From the NCBI GenBank assembly GCA_030248195.1, contig JASAND010028470.1, forward strand, positions 35,635-99,634: DNA of 64,000 bases. The letters are read 5' to 3'. This document shows positions 30,315-42,179 of this stretch, piece by piece. Under the pieces are notes generated by a model, which saw nothing but the letters and a program-made list of their open reading frames with translations, was not told the origin of the DNA and searched no databases. The number at the start of each line of letters is the position of its first letter. Positions within the stretch are counted from its first letter, which is position 1. The translations under genes were made by a program, and so were the position numbers. Source of the DNA: Trissonchulus latispiculum (lineage: Eukaryota; Nematoda; Enoplea; Enoplida; Ironidae).

Positions 30315-30945
30315 ACATACGCACCGAAATGATACCTATATGATTTATTGGAAGAATTAGCGCACCAACATAACCTATATGATTTTTTGAAGATTTGTAC
30401 TCTGAGCCAAATTTCACTTACTTACGCATCTGTTTCCACAAATTATATTTGTTTGACAGCTTTGACACAGTTTTGACTTGTCTACACACCAAATTTGTTA
30501 GCATGCAAGTACGCACGTGATTTGACCTATCTACGCACTGGATGGGGTCACAGACGCACCGAATTAGACTTACCGACGCACCGGATTCGTCCTCTAAAGC
30601 ACCAAATTTGGCTTATCGACGCACCGAATTTGTCCTCTGACGCACCGAATTTGGCTTACCGACGCACCGGATTCGTCCTCTGACGCACCGAATTTGGCTT
30701 ACCGAGCACCGGATTCGTCCTCTGACGCCCCGAATTTGGCTTACCGACGCACCGGATTCGTCCTCTGACGCACCAAATTTGGCTTACCGACGCACGGGAT
30801 TCGTCCTCTGACGCACCGAATTTGGCTTACCGATGCACCGGATTCGGCCTCTGACGCACCGAATTTGGCTTACCGGCGCACCAGATTCGGCCTCTGACGC
30901 ACCGAAATTGTCATTCAGACGCACCGGATTTGATCTAACTGCGCC
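30315..30945. repeat. 43-bp minisatellite made of two ~21-bp half units
   Basis: TTCGTCCTCT (or a variant) recurs at 30586, 30629, 30672, 30714, 30757, 30800, 30843 and 30886, a spacing of 42-43 bp. Each unit holds two related halves, gacgcaccggattcgtcctc and gacgcaccgaatttggctta. More diverged units extend left to about 30315. Confidence 0.9.
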
Positions 30946-32083
30946 CGTATTTGAACTTTAGGGCTTTTGTGGCAAACAACAAAAAATCTTTGTTAAAGTG
31001 CTCTGAAAAAATAGGTTTCATGCCTTTCATATTTCAAAAGGCTATTTCTTCTTTTTCTTTTCTTCTGCCGCCCCCAGACCCTCGCTTTGTTCCCATGGTT
31101 TTCAATCATGTTTTTACGTGAGGTGGTTGGTAACGTAGCAATTGTTTTTAGTGTGACGCAAGTGAAAGTTGCCCTGGCGCAAGCCTGACACAGTTAGATT
31201 TAAGCTTCAACGAGAAGAAACATTTTGCAAAAGTCACTGGAAAATTTGTTTCAAACGTAATTTTTTTTAAAATTTTCTACCGGAGGCTACGCCTCCAGAC
31301 CCCGACTGTCTGTATTCTTACTCATTACTGATTGATACGATGGCAGACCAGCTAATATTTTATAAGAGTACAGGCAGACGTAGCAGAAGCCTGCTAATCT
31401 TGCAAATTTAGCCATTGAAAAAATTGAAAATATATACCATATTCGCTATAAGCGAATATAATGAGCGAATAGGCGCATATACACTGTTACAAAAACTGGC
31501 CATACTTTACCTCATTAATTGATCGCGGAAATGCTCTAAATTAATTTCTGGGAGGAGTCTCAACTGCAAAAACTCTTCATCTTCTGGGGGGCACGCCCCC
31601 CCCCAGATCCGCCCGTAGTAAACTCTCGTGAGTTTAAAGTTAAGTGTCCATAGCTTTAGATTAAATAATAATGACCACAGCGTACTGTAAGTAGACAATC
31701 GACTGTCCACAGTGTTATTTTTCGTTTCGAATAAAAGCTTGTGGTCTGTAATTACGCACCAAAACATACAGTACCAATTTCGAGGAGAACGCACCGGATT
31801 ACCACCCCCCGTCCGAGAAAAAGTCTGCCCAGGTATGGTTGTATTGTATTATTTTGCAGCAAACATTGGAACATGTGATAACCATAAATTGAAGTTTAGT
31901 CCAATAATGGATGCAGTTCTTTCGCAAATTCGTTGCTGAGGCTTTGTGCGAATGTGGAAATCCCACCCACCATCGCCCGACTTTACTTGGACCTACAAGA
32001 AAGCTTCTCATAATTAATCAGAAGCTCATGCAAAATTGCTGTGAAAACAGCCAGATGGCTCAAGCTAAGTGTTTCTTTAGAAA
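30946..32083. other. no recognised gene; G/C-tract debris
   Basis: Contains ggaggctacgcctcc (31284-31298) and ggggggcacgcccccccccag (31587-31607, within the length limit of one motif) with a tail like hAT right ends. The rest is AT-rich. It probably represents sequence upstream of the receptor exon. Confidence 0.35.
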
Positions 32084-32120
32084 ATAGTTCTGTTATCTGG
32101 TATCAGGTCGAGTCCTCGCC

Positions 32121-32348
32121 ATGAACTGCTCGCTATGGTTAAGGCTGAGCAAGTACAATCTATCAAACACTGCTATTATGACAAGAAAGGAAATATGTGA
32201 CGTTGAAAATGCTCAGGATGCTGTGTTCTTGGACTCTGGTTACAAGCAAATGCTTGTCAACGGCTTGATTGACTGCAGTTTTGCCGTTTTTGGCATAGTG
32301 GGCTATGTTTGCCTGTTTGCAACTTTCAGCCGAAGCGACGTAAACCAG
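32121..32348 (+). CDS. GPCR-like receptor, exon with N-terminus and TM1
   Basis: Starts at ATG 32121 (cgccATGA) and ends at a consensus donor AACCAG|GTAATG, in phase 0. A possible acceptor (gtttctttag) lies just upstream, near 32075-32085, so a 5' non-coding exon is possible. The N-terminus contains an N-glycosylation-type motif (NLSNTA) and acidic residues, followed by one hydrophobic segment (CSFAVFGIVGYVCLFATF) and a short polar loop (SRSDVNQ). This is the layout of an extracellular tail, TM1 and the first intracellular loop. The next exon in phase 0 starts with QPSLLYHKALGF at 47373, which suits entry into TM2. The 15-kb intron holds the hairpin, foldback, hAT and TTAA elements described here. 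Confidence 0.6.
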
Positions 32349-32403
32349 GTAATGGTCTTTTCTGGTTTCATGCACGAGCATAAACTTTTTTGCTGTTTTT
32401 TTA

Positions 32404-32530
32404 GTGAACCAGCGACTGAAGGTCCCTGGAAAACCGGACTTTCCGGGTTTTTTGCCTAAAAAACGGAAAATCTGGATTCTGAGGGTGGGCATGAGGGACC
32501 CATCGAGGGGGGGGGTGAGGTCCTCCATGT
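32404..32530. mobile_element. G-tract element fragment just after the TM1 donor
   Basis: ggaaaaccggactttccgg and gaggggggggtgagg match, in reverse, parts of the element at 39643-39830 (ccggaaaaatccggttttt, ccctcacccccccag). Confidence 0.45.
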
Positions 32531-32589
32531 CGTATTCGTGTACCTTGTCAGGTACACAATATCATGTGAATACTAGCTGGCTAAGCCAG

Positions 32590-33880
32590 TCCGTGAACAG
32601 CGGAGGGGACTTAGCAGCAGGAGTTCAGATCGGCAGCAGCAATCGGGCAGCAGATCCAGACAGGCAACTGAAGGACTGATTCAGGCAAACGTGGCAAGGT
32701 TTGGACGCAACCTGAATCAAGCGGGTTAAAACCGTTAGGATCTTTCAGAGAAAGATCCTAACACGATATTTCCTGGGTCCAGGAAATTATCCCTAAGACA
32801 CTGAACTGCGAGATTGAGAAGAGTATAAAATTTTGTGATAGTTTGAGAGTGCGTTCTGTGGTTTGAATTCCGAGAATTTTATTTAAAAAATGAACTTGAG
32901 AACTTTTGGGAAAGTTCCCAAAAGTCCGGAGCTTCTTAGTGGATTTCCTTTCGGAAATCCACGCGACCCAGGTAATATCTACAAAGATATTACAGTGCAT
33001 CAGAATCACTTAAGACAGTAAATAAAGTAAATTTAACGGGCAATTCTTAAGGGGAATATTTTAACAGAGGATCGTCCCTTAATAAATCTCATAAGCGATT
33101 CCCAAAGAAAGAGGGAAATCGCTCTTGAAAAACTAGTGAGCTGAAAGAAAGAGAAGGGGGGAAAGCCTAAGGTGGGACATAAGCCTAAACCCCCTAACGT
33201 AGAAACCCCAAAAATTCACAAAGGGCATTCACAGTTTCAACACTAGCCCTCTGTGAATTTTTGGGATTTCTACGTTAGGGGGTTTAGGCTTATGTCCCTT
33301 CTCTTTCTTTCAGCTCACTAGTTTTTCAAGAGCGATTTCCCCCTTTCTTTGGGAATCGCTTATGAGATTTATTAAAGGACCCAGAGGTCATCTGCTAAAA
33401 TATTCCCCTTAAGAATTGCCCGTTAAATTTACTTTATGGGTCTGTCACGATAAATTCCACCGCGAGTGCAGAAGGTTTCCGGAAAGTTGGGGGAAAAGAC
33501 TTGAAAGTTTGGGATTTGTCTCGAAATATGTCTCGAAAGTTGGCACATTTGCCAGAAATTTGTCTCGAAATATTTTCAAACTTTCTAGAGAGTTATGTAA
33601 TATTTCGAGACAAAAATTCAACTTTCTAGAAACATTGAAATATGTCTCGAAACATTTTCAACTTTCCGGAAAGTTTGTAAAAAGTCTAGAAATATTTCGA
33701 GACATTTTGCACTTTCGAGACACGAGTGCAAGCTTTTGAGACATCGGTAACAACTTTCGAGACAAATGTTGAAAGTTTTGAGAGTTCGTTGAAGTTTCAA
33801 GCCATGTGCTTTCGAGGCATTCAGTACCTTTCGAGACAACTGGTAACTTTCAAAACGTTTGTTACTTTCGAGTTTTTTGC
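32590..33880 (+). repeat. composite hairpin-train element, copy 1
   Basis: Order: a cagcagca-rich leader (32610-32680), a train of five near-perfect hairpins (32734-32762, 32768-32788, 32901-32926, 32939-32962, 32974-32991), a conserved block (gtgcatcagaatca; ccaccgcgagtgcagaagg), then 33490-33880 of degenerate tgtctcgaaa/ttctagaaa units. The same order occurs inverted at 45310-44220. A palindromic element (33022-33437) interrupts the conserved block. No coding capacity. Confidence 0.7.
33021..33437. mobile_element. palindromic insertion inside the hairpin-train element
   Basis: Arms of about 195 bp pair around 33229 (ataaagtaaatttaacggg at 33022 with cccgttaaatttactttat ending 33437). The inverted copy at 44765-44790 reads …gacagtaaataatgggtccgtc (reverse strand), which supplies the unoccupied site. 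The junction leaves little or no target duplication. Confidence 0.8.
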
Positions 33881-34117
33881 TAGTTTAAATGCCTGATGCT
33901 TTATGCTTACTGTCTACGAAGTATATTTTGTATTTTGTTTTGTAAATCGTATTTTGTTGCAAGTAACTCCAAACGATCCCTCGAAAGACAGATATCCGAC
34001 ACAGAAGCTAATCCAGTACAAGGATGAGAACGATTGTGCTTGAGATATGGCAACTTTCTTATTAAACTAAATGAACTCCGCAGGAAAACGGTCTATACTT
34101 AGAAACAACAGATCAGC

Positions 34118-36182
34118 TTTAACGGGGGGGGGTCCATCTTTTGGTCATTTTTTCGACTTTTTCTGGGTCGCTCATTTTTACAAATTTCATAGTCCAAACT
34201 GTATATTTTAACGAGTTTTTGACATTGAAGTCGTAAGTCTTACGGTTGTTGAATAATTTCACATCAAAGCTGAGATTTTATGTGTTAAACATAGGAAATG
34301 TGAAAAGTTGTCACTTTTTCACGTGCGCTAGAAAAATCTCGCGAATGGCAAAAAGGATCCGCCCAAACTTTTTATCATATGGGTCTTATCTTGATTACCC
34401 CCCCCCCCCCAGTACTCAAAATCCTTAAAACTTGACCAAATGAGCTAAAATTTGGTGTGGGTATGTTTTCGACCACGCTGAGTTCAAATATCGCAAAATT
34501 TTTCGATTTCGCGGAATTCGAAATTTTTCGATTTGTAAGGGGGGACCAAGGGAAACCGAAAAATTTTTGTCTTCGATTTTGCTGAAAAAATGTATATAGG
34601 GGTTTTCGGGATCGTAGAACACGAATCTGAAGTCGGTGTTTCGATTCAGCTTTCCGTTAGCTCAGTATAAGCTAAAGATTTAAGCTTAAGATGTAAGCTT
34701 GTACTGAGCGAACGAAAAGCTGAGTCGAAAAACGGACTTCAGATTCGTGTTCTACGACCCGGAAAACCCCTATATACATCTTTTCAGCAAAATGTAAGAC
34801 AAAAAATTTTTCGGTTTCCCTTGGTCCCCCCTTACAAATCGAAAAATTTCGAATTTCGCGAAATCGAAAAATTTTGCGATATTTGAACTCAGCGTGGGCG
34901 AAAACATACCCACACCAAATTTTAGCTCATTTGGTCAAGTTTTAAGGATTTTTAGTACTGGGGGGGGGGGGGTAAACGAGATAAGACCCTATCATATTTT
35001 TGCCATGTTTCCGAACTGTGATTTGTAGGAATCAGAATTTTGATTTAGGTCTTTAAAAAATTTTAATGAATTTTTGAAATATTAAAATTTGGCACCAAAT
35101 TTAAGAGACATCTAATTTCAATACTTCAAAAATTCATTAAAAATTTTAAAGACCTAAATCAAAGTTCTGATTCCTACAAATCACAGTTCGGAAACATGGC
35201 AAAACAAGTAGGCCCCAAAATGGGGCATTATTCCTCCGTAGACCTGCAAAAATTCAGTTGTAGCCTATTGCACCTCTTTCTCACTCATAAAATGCAATCT
35301 TTCTCGAAACGTTGTTAATATATTCTTTCCTCCAGTTGTATTCAAGATTCGACTAGTTGATGTTAATTGACCAACCATTCAGGAGTGCATTTTGGTTGCT
35401 ACCAATTTGATGAAGACCAGGTAATCATAATAAAAATACCAGTACAGCAATGTAACTGGAATGCTCAAATTTATGATTTGTCATTAGCCAACTTCGAATA
35501 AGCTGTTTCTGTACGCTGGAATACCGTTAATGGCAGCAACAAATTTCCAGTTGTTTTTACGTCTCCCACTTGTCGTCACCTAGCATTCACCGAATGCTAA
35601 GCTGCACCAATCGATGAGCAGTTCAGCTCAAAGCCATTCGGTCCTCATCATCTAATTGCACCATTTGTACTACTCCTAAGCAGTATTGTTGCTAACAATA
35701 TGCCGTCCTTTGACTGCTGACAGTCTAAGACTGCGCTAAAACAGTCGTTGCCACAACTTAAATAGTAGGCTTAAACCTAATTTGCATATTGCAATGAAAG
35801 CAAAAAAGTCTCCCTAAGCTAGCCCTGTGCTGAAGATAGGGCTTCTAAATGGAGAACTGACTCAACACACACTAAACATACCAATTCCCGATTTATACAT
35901 TCCGGCTCCAGCCGGAATAAATATGACATAAAGTTTGGGCGGGTCCTATTTGCCATTCGCGAGATTTCTCTGGCGCACGTGAAAAAGTGACAACTTTTCA
36001 CATTTCCTTATGTTTAACACATACAATCTCAACTTTGATGTCAAATTACTCAGCAGCCGTAAGACTTACGACTTTAATTTCAAAAACTTGTTAAAATATA
36101 CAGTTTGGATTATGAAATATATAAAAATGAGCGACATCGGAGAAAGTCGAAAAAATGACCAAAAAATGGACCCCCCTTTAAA
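34118..36182. mobile_element. TIR element with ~280-bp inverted repeats
   Basis: The left end TTTAACGGGGGGGGTCCATC and the right end GATGG-type mirror (…atggaccccccTTTAAA) are inverted. Similarity continues for about 280 bp (for example gtaagtcttacggttgtt against cagccgtaagacttac; gtgcgctagaaaaatctcgcg against cgcgagatttctctggcg). CAGC, or CAGCTTT, flanks both ends (34114 and 36183). The interior is non-coding and carries the foldback element 34381-34989. Termini are related to the 42180-42800 family. Confidence 0.8.
34381..34989. mobile_element. long-arm foldback element with 8-bp target duplication
   Basis: The sequence is an almost complete palindrome centred near 34684: gggtcttatc (34381) pairs with gataagaccc (34980-34989), and acgaatctga (34621) pairs with tcagattcgt (34739). 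The perfect octamer TATCATAT flanks it (34373-34380 and 34990-34997). Arms share ccttggtccccccttac and a gtcttcgattttgctga-type motif with the foldback at 19011-19647. Confidence 0.9.
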
Positions 36183-36285
36183 CAGCTTTCTCACTAGTGA
36201 ACCTGGCATCCTCTCACTGTACCTAGGTATGAACAATCTCCACAGCTCATCTGTCTCTTCCTTAAATACTACCCAAACTGCACAT

Positions 36286-38518
36286 CAGAGATGAAACCGG
36301 GTCACTATTTGCTGACCCGGTGACCCGGTGACCCGGTATTTCTGAAAATTCAGGTTTAAGCTTGGACAAATTAAAAATACATATATTGGGGTGCGGCGAG
36401 TGGTACTTAACCTTTTTATACATTTTTGGCGTCTAAACTAAGAAGTTGGGCAAAATTTTTGCTTTCTTTAAAGTACGTTGGAAAGTGTGAAAATATTGTA
36501 AGTAAGCCGGAAAAAAATCAAAACTGCTTTCCACGATTTCGGATTCAATATAATGTGAAGTAAACTACATAGATTTTTGAATCAAACAAATTGGAACAGA
36601 ATATTTTGCCAAAGCCATCACATCACATCATCTAATTCCAATTATAGAGCTTTACATTAGCACTTTTGTGTTTTATCATTATATATTTTAGTAATATATT
36701 TTATTTAGTTGTATGGTTGAGGTTTCACTCAGCGGAGATGAAATATTCTTGCTTATGGCTAGGATTCAGACAATATATTCTATGAATAAAATCAATTACA
36801 AGTCCATTAATTCCTAAAGATAGTTAGCCATAACAATTGCAAAAAATGCAGAGCAAAGCTCACAATCTGTAAACCGTGTTTTGCTGACTCTTTTCTTCTT
36901 ACCGAGATTTGAAACACACAGGGCCGTATTCACCAAGCTCTGGTAAGCTACCAGTGGTAGCTTTTAAAGGTTACCAGTGGTTAAACCAATTGGTTACTTA
37001 CAGAGACTCATTTCACCAAACTTTTCTAACGAGTGGTAGCATACCACTGGTAGCTTACAGAGAGTTATTTTGCTAACCAGCCTTGGGCGTGGTTTACAGT
37101 GTATATTCTGGGTGTAAATAACAGTTTTCTTGTTAATTTTTCGATAGAAAGGACCAAAAATGCTTTCGCTGCAGTAGCACTTCTGTTTTATTTATAAGTT
37201 TTATGTTTTATATTTCTTACGTTCCACGCGAAAATTATAATATCATACAAACTTTCTTTTCGAAGTAAGATCCTTAATTTGTCAAATGATATTTGAAGTA
37301 GAGTTGGGACCGGTTCCAATTTTCAAAACCGGTTCCGGTTCCGGTTCTAGAGTACGGTTCTAGTAATTTTTTGTCCTCGAAATAAATTTTCACTGTGTTC
37401 TCTTAAACTGTAAGGAACTGAAGAATACCATCAAGAGAAAGTTGTGGGTCTTGATGAGAAAATTCGAATGACTTAAGTCTGTCCGTGGAGAGTGGCCACA
37501 ATGCAAGTTGTAGTGGACTAAAGCTAATTTTTCCAAAACTCACATTTTCACGCGGCGACTTTTCTAAAATGTTTTCTAGGCTAAATGATACCTACAACTG
37601 TAACTGTAACTGTCCTTGTATGAGTGTGTCTATGTACCAAAAATAGGGGCAGTCTACCCCAATGGGAGTCAATCTTAAGAACCCAACTGACAGAATAATT
37701 GAAAGTAATACAAACAAATAGTAAAACGACCAACAAAAAATTTTAAAATTTGCAGGAAATAATCTAATCAAACTTAATTAATCGTCAATAATTAAATAAA
37801 TGATACAATTAATAAAAGATGTGATTTCGTTAAATTATAATAAATATTAAAATACAATTTCAAAAACAGTGTTAGTTCTAAGGAAAACATTGTTCAGCCT
37901 TTAGCCTCTGTAAGTAACCACTGGTTAACCACCGGTAACTTAACCAATTGGTTGTGAATACGCTCGGCTAACCAATTGGTTTTCTTACCGTCTGTAACCC
38001 TACCACTGGTAAGGCTACCACTGGTAGGGCTACCATGACTTGGTGAATACGGCCCACAGCCGTCTCCAAAAATGATTAGCATCAGCGAAGAATCACTTAC
38101 AGTAGATGGAGCATGGAGAATTTTAGATTTTAAACTGAAAATTTCAGACTCTCAGGGCCCATGTAATAATATTCATTTTCTAGTTAAGATTAAACGCAAT
38201 CATTTTAGTTTCAAACCTATCTAAGCTTGACATGGCATTACAATTATTATGAGGACACTACTACAGCGACAAGCATTTAAAAAGTACACGATTAAGCTAA
38301 GAATATTTCAGTTGCTAGTTTTTTGAGAATTATTGTAGTTTTCAATTGGCAAAAACTGGTAAAAACTCTTTAAGATATGACATAACAGCAAAAAAATTCC
38401 CCCAATCAGAAATACCGGGTCAAGACCGGGTCAGAGCTCCTGACCCGGTGACCCGGTGACCCGGTCCATATAGTGACCCGAACTGGCCCGGTGACCCGGT
38501 GACCCGGTTTCATCTCTG
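36286..38518. mobile_element. hAT-like element with GACCCGGT subrepeats
   Basis: The ends CAGAGATGAAACCGGGTCA and TGACCCGGTTTCATCTCTG-type are inverted, and a perfect octamer CTGCACAT flanks them (36278-36285 and 38519-38526). Both ends carry tandem gacccggt (36318-36340 and 38417-38510). The CAGAG start and 8-bp duplication fit hAT. It is interrupted by a Harbinger-like element and contains no transposase. Confidence 0.9.
36921..38055. mobile_element. PIF/Harbinger-like non-autonomous element, nested in hAT
   Basis: The ends GGGCCGTATTCACCAAG and CTTGGTGAATACGGCCC are perfect inverted repeats over 17 bp. A 3-bp duplication ACA flanks the element (36918-36920 and 38056-38058). Subterminal ctaccagtggtag-type palindromes occur at both ends. 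The GGGCCGTATTCAC end and 3-bp duplication suit the PIF/Harbinger group. No transposase. Confidence 0.85.
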
Positions 38519-38689
38519 CTGCACATTAATAATCTTTATACGTGTATACGTGAGAACTATTGCGGGAAGTAATGTATACATGTCTTCTTTGCATAGGTGT
38601 GTGGGGAACCACCCATCTCCCCACTAGAACAATAAATTTTGGCGACCTTATCTCCAGATTTTCAGATTTAGATCTCAGATTCAGATGAA

Positions 38690-38830
38690 CACATGTTTCG
38701 AGACACTGAAGAAATATTTCGAGACAAATATTAATATTTCGTGACTTATTTTCAGCTTTGGAGTCATGACAGTTACAAAGTCTCAACATCTTAAAGTTGT
38801 CTCGAAATATCAAAAGTCTAGAAAGATATT
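38690..38830. repeat. fragment of tgtctcgaaa-type degenerate repeat
   Basis: Several ttcgagacaa and gtctcgaaatat units match those of the composite hairpin-train elements. Confidence 0.55.
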
Positions 38831-39642
38831 AGTCAATGCTGAAGTTTAAAGTCAGTTTAAATACTTGAATTAAAAGCAGCCAGTTGTTATTGTTCTCTAA
38901 ATTATGTGAAACTTATTGCTCTAACTTACTTTTAACTTAACTTTTTAACCATTTGGTGAATTCCCTGTACGATTATTAAATTTCGCAAATTTGATTGCAA
39001 GACTTCCAAGACTTATCCGATTGAGCGTAGTTATTGTCTTATTCTGTGTAGATAGATTTTAGCACTGATTCGATTAATCCCGCCAGACATTTTTTCTGTT
39101 TCCCGTTGATTTTGTGGAAAACTGCTTAAAGGGTTATCAGAAACGTCGATTACAAAACTTCAATCAAACCATATCAGATCGTTTGGATCAGAAGAATTAT
39201 TCTTTGGATAAAACTTAAACATTAAGAGGGGGCTGCGAACGGATTGGCACGACGTCGTCGGAGACTGCTACATTTTTGCCCAGTTAGCCATCAAGTAAAA
39301 AAGTTTAGGGTGGTCAACAATATATCTCACATACAGGGCTTTTAGCAGGACACTAAAGTGCAAATTTTGGAGCGAAAAATGGAATTTTTCAAAAGGGTTT
39401 ATTCAGCTCTGGTGGATTAGCAGCTTCACCGATTTTGAAATTTTCTGCCAGGAATGTTTACTGTTAATAATATTACATAATAAAATTATTCCGGCTTTCG
39501 AGCGTTGCTTCCTTCTTTAACAGTAACAAGTCATTTATTATTTGGCAAAAAGTTGGGGGTGACCTTGCGCCGTTTTCGATTTAATAAAATTCGAGTCCCT
39601 AGACTATCCCAGCTTTTTACCAGTTATTGGGCTAGGGCCCAA
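38831..39642. other. no recognisable feature
   Basis: AT-rich unique sequence in the receptor intron. Confidence 0.4.
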
Positions 39643-39830
39643 CCATACGTGTGCTTGGGGGGGGGGTTTGGGGGTTTTCACCCCCCCCAGACCTGAGCTC
39701 ACCCCCCAGAGGGGTCCCTCACCCCCCCAGAATCCGGATTTTTCCGGTAAAAAACCGGAAAAATCCGGTTTTTCGGCGGCCTTCGGCCGCCCTTCACCCC
39801 CCCAGAACTTCCCCTCCTGCACATGTCTGG
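39643..39830. mobile_element. short G-tract element
   Basis: CCATACGTGTGCTTGGGG and the mirrored CCAGACATGTGCAGGAGG ends are flanked by GGGCCCAA at the left (39635-39642) and GCCCAA at the right (39831-39836; 8 bp if the terminal GG is counted). The interior has C/G runs, ccggaaaaatccgg and CGGCGGCCTTCGGCCGCC. Confidence 0.7.
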
Positions 39831-40929
39831 GCCCAACTGTGTCAAAGTGTCGAGGGTTTTGGTTTTCCGGTTAGCTCACGTTTACTTAAGAAATAACCTA
39901 TATTTTAGGCATGAAAAGCTAGCTAAGATCAGTAAAATTTGGGTCAAACTTTTTTGTTTCCGATTTGCCGAAAGGGTGCTTACAGGAGTTCTTTGACCTG
40001 CTGAATCCGAATATGAAATTCGTTTTTCAGTATGACGCTTTTTCCTTCAGTATGCGCTTACAACTGGGAGCGATCGTCCCCCATAGTTCGAGAAAGCAAT
40101 CTAGCATTTCTAAGCTTTGGAGCTGGGCTTAGTGACCTAACTTCCTGCACATCTTGGTACAGTCACTGGCTTGTAACGTGCAAAGCTTTAGACGATACTG
40201 CCAAGGTGTTTAGGAGTGATTGACTCACATCATCGAAATACCACCAAATAACAGCGACAATATCCATAACGTAATCTGACACTGCGAACGCAGGAGTTAA
40301 CGAAATCGAGATATTTTCACACAGGTTGACACAAATACGTGGAGTATTAATTGGAGAAAATTCAGACTCATTTGATTAACCCAGTTCATAAGGTATTAGT
40401 TAACCTACACCCGTATGGACCTACCACGCCTAATTTGTAGAGCTTTGATCGTAGAGCACAGAAAGGTTTACATTGGTCTGAGCTCATTTTACATTATTTC
40501 AAAGCCCTATATTTCAGTACTAATCTCTAAAAATTTGGGCACTGTACCTTCCTGTAGCAGTCAGGGCGCAGCGAAGTTTGTATGCATGCCATTGCGAGTT
40601 TTGGACAGACAACACCAACTTAACTTAACTTGCTACAGCTCTACAGGACGACGCTGTGTGGAATATTTTGAAACTTTAAACTATTTTGCATAAAGCCGAA
40701 TGCTGTTATGTGGCAAAAGACTAGTTAGCTTTCTGACATCGAACTATTAGCATTTCGTAGACCCTCCCTCCTTAAACTAAAGTTGTAAGCTAATACCAAG
40801 AGAGCTAAATTCCAGATCAAAGTACGGGTTTCAGATTCGTATTAATAAGCGCGCATGAGTAAACAAGCAATCAGGTTTTTGCAAAATTAAGGACAACATC
40901 TTTTGGATCTCCATGGTGTCTCCTGAGAA
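39831..40929. other. no gene recognised; single foldback-arm fragment
   Basis: 39935-40025 has gtttccgatttgccgaaag followed by gctgaatccgaatatgaaat, resembling one arm of the foldback at 19011-19647. The rest is unassigned. Confidence 0.4.
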
Positions 40930-42179
40930 AGAGTTGAATACTTAATCCATTTTTGGCCGATATTTTGGCCATCTCAAAGCTCATTTTCACACACATTGTT
41001 GTTTGAGTGAAATACTTAATAAATTTTTGAAATTAAAATAGCAAGTCTTACGGTTGTTAAGTACTATTTCATTTTTTATTAAGAATAGGTCAGAATCACC
41101 AAAATGCTTCTCTCAACTTTATTTCAACCTCTAAATACATCAAACACATATGGCCCCAATTTAACTATTCCCCCCAACGAGTTGGGGGGATATTTATAGA
41201 TCCAACAAAAAATTCTGGACCCATTATTTCTAATATTCCATTTTAAGATACTATATCATACAACTTTTGTCAGTCACACACTCGATATGACTAATTCACC
41301 GCTTGCTTGTATATTGGACATAGCATGTAAAACTTCATTCATTAGAAACTTTGTTAAACACACATATTATATGTATGTATTAAATGTATCTCACACTTAT
41401 GTCTCATATGCTGGGCTTTGGTCCTTCTCTTCGTTTGTGTCAGCAGGGACAAAACGTCCTGCTGATTGTGTAAATAAACACACAGACCACAATTGTTCCT
41501 TTCACAAGTCGGAGAGAGAGAGATAGTTAAAGTTAAAGTTAAAGCAAAGGTGGCCGTTAATCAGCTGGACTATAAACGAGGAAGAAAAGAATATACCTGC
41601 TAGCTACAACGTGAAACCAAAGCGGAGGGGTATCTGAGAGTTTTTCTTTGAAAGCTTTGGAGTGTTGCCCACAATTTGCACAAATACAGCGATAAATAGC
41701 TTTAACCGAGCAAATATAGCACACACATAATTTTTGAAAATCTTCCAAGGTTTTCTGAAGTTTTAAAACATTTTCCATTTATTTATAATGATTGATTATT
41801 TTATAGGTGTTGAATCCGAACCATTTGCGATACGACTCGTTTAGTTCAGAATGCGTTTACAACGGTATTACAGTAATTTCAAACAACCGTCTCCCAGACT
41901 TGGGGAAATCAATCTAGCACTTCTAAAACTGGAGTGAGAGTTAGCAACCTAATTTACAGTGCACTTGGCACACTCTCTTGTTTGTGATTTGCGATGTTTC
42001 GAAATAAACGTCCTCTGAACTTTAGAATATCTAACACACACCTTCAGAAATGCCAAAAAATAAAGTTACTAACATGAGCACTACAAAATCTAAAATTTCA
42101 TGCGAATGGTCGAATATTGACGCATTTGTTTTGGCCACATTATGTGTCAGACATGGATATATTAATCTGCCAAGTTTGG
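40930..42179. other. no gene recognised; element-S-like end fragment
   Basis: 40960-41070 has agctcattttcacacac and gcaagtcttacggttgtt, motifs from the ends of the 34118-36182 family. The remaining ~1.1 kb is AT-rich and unassigned. Confidence 0.4.

Noticed and set aside
30495..30945. CRISPR-like appearance of the 43-bp repeat
   Set aside because: Repeats are contiguous tandem units with no unique spacers, in a eukaryotic context.
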